Source: a virus. Taken from it: 45,170 bases of DNA. Shown here in pieces: positions 31,639 to 39,800 of the stretch. Below the pieces are notes generated by a model. The model searched no databases. It saw only the letters and a list, made by a program, of their open reading frames with translations, and had not been told where the DNA came from. The position numbers and the translations under genes are program-made. Position 1 is the stretch's first letter; each line of letters begins with the position of its first letter. The DNA is taken from positions 1 to 45,170 of the IMG/VR virus record IMGVR_UViG_3300037486_000106, one strand, 5' to 3'.

Positions 31639-32048
31639 ACCGTCCCCCATCCGAGAACGAATCGGTGTCTCCACATGTGGCAGTCGCGGCACAACCACAT
31701 CACGTTGAGCCAGTCTTTCTGCTGGTAGCTGTCGTGATGTGCATGGATGTCGTCCGTTCGTCCACACCGCTCGCACGGGAGCGGAGTCAGTTTCCCATTG
31801 CGAACGGCGTGACGAGCGGCGGACTGCGCAGCCGTGTGCTGAGTCTGGTTGGAATGACGCTGCCTGGTAAGTTCTCTGTGCCTCTCCCTGTAGTCCTTGT
31901 TTTCGGAAAAGCGCTTCTTGAAGACAGCTTTCTCGCAATCAATACAATTGGAGTTGGTGTAACCAGAACTTCTGAAATAGAAATTCTCCATGGTCATTGG
32001 AAGCTCTCGTCCGCACCCCTTACACGTCTTAATGTCAATCAAGATCAT
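31635..32048 (-). CDS. HNH endonuclease
   Basis: This is a 137-residue protein. An N-terminal zinc ribbon (CKGCGRELP, CIDCEKAVF) is followed by a C-terminal HNH core: CERCGRTDDIHAHHDSYQ (paired His) and NVMWLCRDCHMWRH (Asn, final C-x2-C-H). Such enzymes are often homing or packaging-linked nucleases; here it sits in the replication operon and overlaps the SNF2 stop by four bases. It may be a free-standing homing enzyme that entered the operon. Confidence 0.85.
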   Translation of the reverse strand: MILIDIKTCKGCGRELPMTMENFYFRSSGYTNSNCIDCEKAVFKKRFSENKDYRERHRELTRQRHSNQTQHTAAQSAARHAVRNGKLTPLPCERCGRTDDIHAHHDSYQQKDWLNVMWLCRDCHMWRHRFVLGWGTV

Positions 32049-33679
32049 CCGAGTTCCTCCAGTATGGCCTCGATCACGTCCTTGCGCTTTGCGAGCGCCT
32101 TGTTGATGGTCTCATCGATGGTGCCCTTCGCGATGAGGTGGATGTACGTCACGTGTTCCTGCTGCCCAGGACGGTGGACGCGCGCCAGGCTCTGCTCGTA
32201 CGACCCGAGGTTGAAGTCCTTCGACAGGTAGATGCAGTACCTGGCCTGCACCATGCTGATGCCGACCCCACCGGCCTGGATCTGCACGGCAATGACCGCG
32301 GGCATACCGTCACGGCAGGACTGCTTCCACTCCTCAAGCTGCTTGCTCTCTCCAGACAGCTCAAAGCTGGGTCTCCCGTACTTGGCGCACACCTCGCGAA
32401 CGATCCGCAGGTCGCACTTGAACCGGCAGAACACAACCGCTGGCTCTCGGATGTCTTCGAGCACGTCGAACAGCAGACCCATCTTCGAGGTCCCAACCTC
32501 GGTGTCCGTGCCCATGGTGTTCCGTACAGATCCCTGAACGATCTGCGCCAGCCGCAGCAGCTTCACCAGTGCGTTGCTCGCCGTTATGGTGCCTCCCTTC
32601 ACCTCGGCGATGAAGTTGGTCTTCATGTCTTCGTAGACGCTCTTCTCGGCGCCGTCCAGCTCGCAGTACCGGTTGGTGTGTACCACCTCCGGTAGGTCGA
32701 GCACGTCGTCGCTCTTCACCTGGATTGCCAGGTTGTGGAACTTGTCGTTCCAGTCTTCCGTGTTCTTGAACCCGAGGGTCTGGTAACCACCGAACCCCCC
32801 GGTGATGATGTACTGCGACTTGTAGATCTGGTGGTTGCAGCCCCACACGGATGGGTCGATGAAGCGCGCCTGGGCGAACATGTCGTCGATGCTGTGTGGG
32901 CACGGGGTCCCGGTGAGCGCGAGTCGGAACGTCTCCGGCTTGTTCTTCGGGATCCCTCCAAGGAAGCGCGACAGCTTGCCGCCGGGACTCTTCGCGCGGT
33001 GGCTCTCATCGACGATGATCATGTCGAACCACTCCTTGAGCACGAAGTCACGGAAGGGCTGGCGCCACACCGCCTCGTGGTTGATGACGATGACACCTTC
33101 TTGACCACGGTCACGCAACCACGCCATGGCGTACTTCTGACGTGACTCAACGCTGTGCTTGCGCGAGCATACGAGAACGCCAGCGGCGGCGCCGTGAACG
33201 CTGAACTCCTCCGGCCATACGTCCATCACCGACACCGGGCACGTGATCAGCACGCGCCTGCACTTCAGGGCCGTGATGAGGTCGATGGCCACCTTCGACT
33301 TGCCGGTGCCCATATCGAGGGCCAGCATCGCCCCGCCCTTCGCGCGCATCCGGTTGAGGGCGAAGTGGTACGCCTGTAACTGGTGCAGCCAGGGCCTGGT
33401 GCGCATGTGATCAGGGATCGGCAGGTCAACCTCGCGCTTCGCGGCCAGGGCCACGCTGAGCGCCTTCTCCTGTTCGGCGAGGTCAACAAGTGTTGGCCTC
33501 ACGTCGGCAAACGGGAACATGTGCGTCAGCAGGCGGTAGGACTCGAGCGTCCTGGGGAAGGTCCAGGACTTGCTGTCCGCGTCCCACCACCGGCCAGGGA
33601 TGACCTTGAGCACGTCCTTGATGGGGTACGTATCACCAGTGATAGCGATGCGGTCGCCGATGCCGTCGATGTGCAGCAT
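32045..33679 (-). CDS. SNF2-family DNA helicase/translocase
   Basis: This is a 544-residue protein. An N-terminal domain (residues 1-60, GDTYPIKDVLKVIPGRWWDA and SKSWTFPRT) resembles the HARP-like module seen in SMARCAL1-type and phage SNF2 proteins. The ATPase core has DMGTGKSKVAIDL (motif I), a MIIVDESHRAKSP box (motif II, DESH), ALTGTPCPHS (motif III), and helicase-C motifs with QAGGVGISMVQARYC and SLARVHRPGQQEHV. It probably remodels forked or branched DNA together with the VRR-NUC enzyme. ATG at 33679 follows GGAGG; a GTG at 33709 would lie upstream of the expected transcription start. Confidence 0.9.
   Translation of the reverse strand: MLHIDGIGDRIAITGDTYPIKDVLKVIPGRWWDADSKSWTFPRTLESYRLLTHMFPFADVRPTLVDLAEQEKALSVALAAKREVDLPIPDHMRTRPWLHQLQAYHFALNRMRAKGGAMLALDMGTGKSKVAIDLITALKCRRVLITCPVSVMDVWPEEFSVHGAAAGVLVCSRKHSVESRQKYAMAWLRDRGQEGVIVINHEAVWRQPFRDFVLKEWFDMIIVDESHRAKSPGGKLSRFLGGIPKNKPETFRLALTGTPCPHSIDDMFAQARFIDPSVWGCNHQIYKSQYIITGGFGGYQTLGFKNTEDWNDKFHNLAIQVKSDDVLDLPEVVHTNRYCELDGAEKSVYEDMKTNFIAEVKGGTITASNALVKLLRLAQIVQGSVRNTMGTDTEVGTSKMGLLFDVLEDIREPAVVFCRFKCDLRIVREVCAKYGRPSFELSGESKQLEEWKQSCRDGMPAVIAVQIQAGGVGISMVQARYCIYLSKDFNLGSYEQSLARVHRPGQQEHVTYIHLIAKGTIDETINKALAKRKDVIEAILEELG
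33479..33500. repeat. Dispersed palindrome, near-perfect copy in the SNF2 gene
   Basis: GAGGTCAACA, centre AG, then TGTTGGCCTC: a single arm difference (T to C class). It encodes RPTLVDL in the linker after the N-terminal domain. Confidence 0.75.
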
Positions 33680-33699
33680 GCCCACTTCCTCCGACACAC

Positions 33700-33729
33700 A
33701 TTCTCGCACACCTTTGTATGCTATGTCAA
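33700..33729 (-). promoter_or_regulatory. Leftward early-type promoter for the DNA-metabolism operon
   Basis: On the minus strand, TTGACA (33729-33724) is followed after 18 bases by GAGAAT (33705-33700). The spacer has GCATACAAAGGT, shared with the rightward promoter at 18665. The predicted start leaves a very short leader before GGAGG and the ATG at 33679. Confidence 0.6.
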
Positions 33730-33733
33730 TAGG

Positions 33734-33772
33734 GCAAAAAGGTGGCCCCCGGAGCTAGGCTCAACGGGGGCC
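33734..33772 (-). terminator. Rho-independent terminator of the internal-protein operon
   Basis: On the minus strand, GGCCCCCG and CGGGGGCC form an eight-base stem, extended inside by GAGC/GCTC, and are followed by ACCTTTTTGCCC. It separates the 2968-residue gene from the promoter of the SNF2 operon. Confidence 0.85.
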
Positions 33773-33804
33773 GGAAGGAGGTGAGCACACGCAGACACTA
33801 TACA

Positions 33805-36800
33805 CTACCTCTCTTCCGCTTGCAAGTACCTCTTCACGAAGGCGCGCTGGACCGCAAGCGCCCTGTCCCTGGCCTCCTTGCTGTCCGAGTCCGGGCGCTT
33901 GCGCCAGTCACGCAGCAGCCGCTGTGCGCGCTCCGACTCCTTGACGAGCCCGAGCTTCCAGCCGTGCTTCCGATCCCAGCGGGCGTAGTCCTCAGCGTCG
34001 CCGTTCTTCTTGAGGTACTCCCGCTCCTCCTCGGCACGCTGCACGTCGTCCACCGCGTCGTAGAACTCGCCTGGCACGTAGTACTGCGGGGAGGTCTCGG
34101 ACAGGAAGCGGCGCAGGATCATCCAGTCGTTCCATACCGTCTCCTCACCCGTGATCAGCTTCTTCCCAAGATCGAACGGACGCTGGGCGAAGAACTTCCC
34201 GGCCGGGCCGATGTAGCTGTCCAGCACGTAGGCCAGCGCGTTGGCGTTCAGGTCGATGACACCAGGGCGGTACTCCGACCCACCTGTGAGCTGGTTCAAC
34301 TTCTCCGTGGCGGCGATGAGCACCTTCTCACTGGCCGTCTTCGCAGGGTAGTGGCGGGCGGAGTCGGAGCGCTTGTCCCACGGCGCCTGCATGGGGTAGA
34401 TGCGTCCGCCCCAGTAGGTCTCGTTGGCCAACACGTCGGTCCACGGCTCGATCAGCGTGGGGATGATCGGCCGCGTCATGGCGTAGCCGCTCTTCTCGAA
34501 GCTGGTCTCTCCCAGCGGCGAGAAGTGTGTGGTGAGCCCGGCGAGCATGCGAACCGCGGCCTCACCCGCGGCCTCGCCGCGGTCCTGGCCGGAGAACATC
34601 ATGTGCTCCAGCTCCTTGCCGAGCTGAGCCCAGATGCCGAACCCGTAGGGCAGCGAGATCTGGACGAACTCGCCGTCCGTGCCGGGGATGCCGAGGATCC
34701 AGTGGCGGAGCTTCGTGAAGTTGGTGACCTTGTCGTACCGGTCCTCACCGTCATCGTCGTCACCCATAACGGCGCGCGACCATACCGACGTGAGGAACCC
34801 GAGGCCGACGTAGAACGCGGCCAGCTTCTTCCCGGCCGGGGTTTGCATGGACTTGAAGAACCGGTCGACGCCCTGTACCCCAGCGTTGAAGAACAGGTAC
34901 ATGGCCCCAACGGCCCCGCCGATGTCGCCGCGCCGGTTGAAGTTGACGGTGATGTTCTTGGCCAGGCTCGCGGCCTTGGCCTTGCTCGCGCCGTGGCGCT
35001 GCGCCACGACGTAGGTGGCGAGTCGAAGGCCGTTCTCCGTGGCCTCGTTGATGGCTCCGATGTAGTTGCCGACGTTGCGCAGCCCACGCATCGTGGTGGC
35101 AACGGCGCCCGAGTTCATGTTGCTCAGGATGGCCTTCTGCATGTCCTCGATGCCGTTCATCCCGAAGAAGCCGATGCGCGCTCCGGTCTCCTTGAACTCG
35201 TGGTACGCGTCCGTGTAGTCGTTTGTCAGGAAGCCGAAAGTGTCAGGGAAGTTGGCCGCGAGGATCCCGCGCACCGCCCTGCTGGACTCCTTCGCCACCT
35301 CAGCCGCGGCCTTCGCACCCATGTCGGTCGACGCGGAGACGATCGCCTGCTGCCAGTCACGGGCGAAGTTGGTGAGGATGAACTCCGGCGACCAGGTGGT
35401 GTAGAGCTGCGCCATGGTGCGCATGACGGCGCGCACCGCGCGGACCCACTTCCACAGGTTCTCCACACCGAGGCCCTTCATGGCCTCGATCATGTAGCGG
35501 TCCTTGAGGTGGATGTAGAACGTCTCGCCGTTGCGCTTGGCTCCGACGACGTTGGCCTGCTGGTTGGCGAGCCAGTCCTGCACCTCGTTGACCACCCCGG
35601 TCTTCTTGTCGTAGACGCGCTTCTTGACCTCCTTGTTGACCTCCCACAGGTTATCGTTGGGGTGGGCCTCGGCCAGCTCGAGGAGCGCTACGGCCACGCG
35701 GTTGCGTTCGATGAGGTCCACGGCGCGCATGGCGTCGACGAAGGACTGGGCGAGGATCGGGTTGACCTTCGAGTCCTCCTCGCGCCCGGTGACGAACGGG
35801 AGCGCGGCCCCGCGGACATCGAAGCCAGGAGACGACGGGTAGAACCCGTACAGCTCGATGACCTCCTCGATGTCGCCCTCGGAGCCCCGGCCCTTGAGCG
35901 GCACGTAGTGCTTGTACCGCCCCATGGTGTTGTCGTACTCCTTCTGCGTGATGATCCCCGCGGCCACCCACGCCTGCATGCGCTCCGTGAGCATGGGGTA
36001 GACGTACTGACCGGCCAGCTTCCCAAACTCCCCGATCAGGCCCTCCTGACGGGTCTGCTGCATGATGACGTCGGCCTGCGTGTCGGAAAGACCGGAGTTC
36101 AGCTCCTTCTGGTTCGTGACGGCAACAATCCGCTCCTCCAGCTTCACGAGCTTCGCTTCCCAGCGCCGGATGGAGTTATTGAGCCGGTCGATGTGCGCCT
36201 GGTCCGTGGCGCTGGCCAGCTCGTCATTCAGGACCTGGAGCTTGTCCTGGAGCTTGCCCTTGCGGAGCTGGAGCAGGGTCAACTTGCGCTCACGCCACAC
36301 CTCACGGATGTGGGCGTTGCGCTCCTTGGCGTGCGCGGCGTGCAGATAGAGGTCGAACTTCTTCAAGATCTCGGTGTAGGATTCGGGCCTGCTCGCGGCC
36401 AGCTCGCGCAGGGCGAGCATCAGGGGCTGTTGGTACTTGGCGGCGATGCGAAGGGTGGCCTCCTGCACCTTGCCGTGGTACAGCTCCTCGGCAAGGCGAA
36501 CGTCCAGTCCCTCGCCAAGGAAGATCCCCTCGTCCTCGAACATGTCGTTCAGGCGCTTGAAGCGGATGAAGCTGTCCTGGACCTTCTTCACGAACCAGTC
36601 CCAGCGGTCAGATCTCGGAAGGCTCCACCCTGGGCCGGAGCCGGTGGCGTACTGCGTACCGAACTCCTGCTCGTCATCCACGACCTGCATCTCGCCAACC
36701 GGCGGGCCTGGGCTCCTGTAGCTGACGGAGAACTGCGGACGCCGGGGTCTCGTGGCGACGAGGCCAACAGATGTTGACCTCACCTCCTCAAAGTACTGAG

Positions 36801-39800
36801 ACACAACGGCTTCGTCTGTCCCTGTCGGGAAGTACACCGTCCCGTCGTCCTTGAGCACGGAGGCGATGAACTCGATGTCGGCGCGCTTCACCTCCTTCAG
36901 CTTGGGGAATCGAAGGTGGTCGTACTTCTCGCCCTCCTGGATGTTCTCGAGCCGGAGAGCACCCTTCCACGCCAGCCGCTCCTTGGCGGTAAGCTCATGG
37001 CCCTCAGAGAGTTCCGATACGTCGATGTCACGGTTGACCTGGACAAACCCTCGGGATTCGTCCACCATCCCGTCGTAGCCCAGCTCGCGCAGCCGCTTCA
37101 TCACCGCGTTGATGTCGCCGTCGTTCTCCCGGTAGAGCGTGGTCAGCGCCTCGCTCGAGGTCGGGATGAGCTTCAGCTTGGCGATGACCTTGTTGATGTA
37201 CTTCGCCGTGGAGACGACCTGGTGCTCCGCCTTGCCGGTGTCGATGTACAGGTGGATGACCGCGGACTCGGGGTCGAGCTTGCCGGTCTCGGGGTCGTAA
37301 CGGAAACGAGCGCGCTCGGCACCGGTAGCACCGGTACCGGCGAACTCGCGCTTGATGCCTGTCTGGGTTACGTCTTGGGCCGAGAAGTGCCAGTAGTGCG
37401 GGTACTCCTTCGCATCGCGTCGAAGAGCCGCCTCTGTACCTCCACGGGCAACGGCCCACTCTGGGGCGTCGCCGAGCCCTCGCTCTTGAGCTTCGAGGTA
37501 GTGCTTGGCGAGTTGATCGGCAACCCGATCTTCCACATCTCGGAGTAGCTGCTCTCGTCCTTGGATGATGTCGGCATAGGTTTCTCCAGTCCCCTCCCTC
37601 GCAATGAAGAAGGTGTCCGCCATGAACGTGCTCACCTTACCACGGAACTGCTTGGCAACCCCCCTGACCACCTTGTGGAACTCGAGGTTCGGCATGTCGG
37701 AGATGTTCAGGAACCGCATCCCATTGTCCGCCGGGTACAGCGCGATCTGCCCGGCGTCAACCAACTTGACGATCTCCTCCGTCTGCTCAGGGGAGAACGG
37801 AGCGCCGATGTCCAGCTCGGCCATGTTGCGGTCGCCCTCGGGGCCAGGGTCCTTGAAGACGCGGTACCCGGCCACCGAGTTCTGCCCGGTGAGCATGCCG
37901 CGGATGACGGCCGCGAGCTTGACCTGGTCCTTGCTTGCCGCATCCCACGTGAAGGTGTACTCGGCGCCGCGCTTGGCCGCGGCTGGGTACTTGATCTGGC
38001 GTGACGGGTTGAGCTGGATCTGTCCGTCAGCGTAGTACGCGCTGTTGCCGAGCAGCATGGTGTTGATGTCGGCGATCGGGTACAGGCCCATGACCTGTCC
38101 GATGATGTCCCCGACCTCGTCCGTGAACGCGTTCTCGACTCCGATCGTAAACCAAACCTTTTCAGAAAGTGTAGCTCCAGGAAGGTTCTTGAACCAGCCG
38201 ACTCCAGGGATGGCCTCCATGGAGACGACGGCGATCTTCCGCCTCAGTCCGTCAGCGTAGTTGGCGAGTGCCTCCTCCCTGAGCGGGTGGGTGGTCGGGT
38301 CGGACTTGAGGTCGCGCTTGATTTCCTTGTGGAACATCTGCCGGTAGAGCTTCTCGTAGCCCGGCGTCTTCACCATGACCGGTCTACCGTCCTTACCGAG
38401 CATTACCTCGCCGTCAACGATCCTCGGAACGTGCGTCGGTATCTTGCGTCGCCTCGCCTCAGCGAGAACGCTCGGCTTGATGTCCATCCACACGGTCTTC
38501 GCGTACACCCACATCATGGCCTGCGCCTGGTGCGGCTCCACGCCGAGTTCCTTGGCAACGCGCTCAGTTTCCTTCTTCATGGCGGCGTACTGAGCGTCGG
38601 TCGGGCCGTCGCCGGAGAACCCGAAGAGGCGCATCATCCAGCGGTCGATCGTGACCCGGTCGGTCCCGCCGGAGGTGACGATGTCGATGAGGTTGGAGAA
38701 GAAGGAGTTGGTCTTCTCCCCTTCCCACGGCGCGTTCTCATACAGGATCTCCGCGGCCTTCTCGTGGAAGACCTTGTACTTCCCGATCTTCTCGCGCAGG
38801 AACTCCTCCTTGGAGTACCCGGCCTTGTACCGGTGCCAGGCCGCGAGGGCCACGTGCCAGTTGTCTACGACCAGCTTCTCCGGTGAGTAGACGGCGATCA
38901 GGCGCGCGAACTTGCGCGCGTCCTCGACGTTGCCGCCGGTCATCTCGAGGATGGCCTCGGCGGACGACTCATACCAGTACCGGCCCTCGCGTCCGAGTTC
39001 ACCTAGCTTCTCGAGCCGCGCCCGCCAGGTGGCGAGCCGTGATCGCGTCCTCGCCGCAGGCGGGTACCCAACCACCCCCTGCGAGAAGAGCGGGAGCTGC
39101 TCCCCTCCTGGAGTCTCGATCTGCACGTCCAGCTCTCCGAGCATGCGTGCGTACTCAGTTCTGGCCGTTGGCGTGACACCTGGGACACCGACAACGCGTG
39201 TCAGCTCCGTCTTCAGGCGCCCCTTGGCGGCTTCAGTTTTCTCCGGCGCGTAGACCGAGTACTCGCCTTCACGGACTTCGGTTTTGAGTGCCTCGGCAAA
39301 CTTCATCCCTATGACATCGGCAGGGTCGTTAAGGTCAATGTCGATCCCAAGCATGTCCCAGAGGTTCGTCCCACCAAACAACGTCGCCATCTTCCTAAGG
39401 AGCCCACCAACCCACTCAAGGAATCTCCCGAATGATGGCGGGGCATTGTCTTGCCTTGCGATGACAGAGACGGCGCTCCAGAACTGACCATGGAAGGATT
39501 CCATGACGTGCGCCAACACCTCATCGTTGAACCTGGCCTTGTTCCCAAGAATGTGCTGGTAAGACTTGCTGTTCCTGACGTAGTTCTCCATGATGACGAA
39601 CATGTCAGGGGCCTGCTTGCGAACGGCCTTGTACAGGTCAGCCCACAGCAGTGGGTCACGCTTGTAGAGGTCGTGGATCATCTCATGGACGATGGTCCCG
39701 CTGACGACGCGCTTCTTGTCGGCCTTCGTGTTGATCCAGATCTGGCCTGGGAAGATGGAAAATCCGAACGAACCTGGCTGCGGAGCCGACTCGTAGAACG

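Noticed and set aside
35632-35643. Half-site TTGTTGACCTC in the giant gene
   Set aside because: The left arm does not match the palindrome.
33742-36777. Rightward 1011-codon ORF
   Set aside because: It is a shadow antisense to the giant protein; its composition (Arg, His, Val, Leu-rich) is typical of antisense frames in GC-rich DNA.
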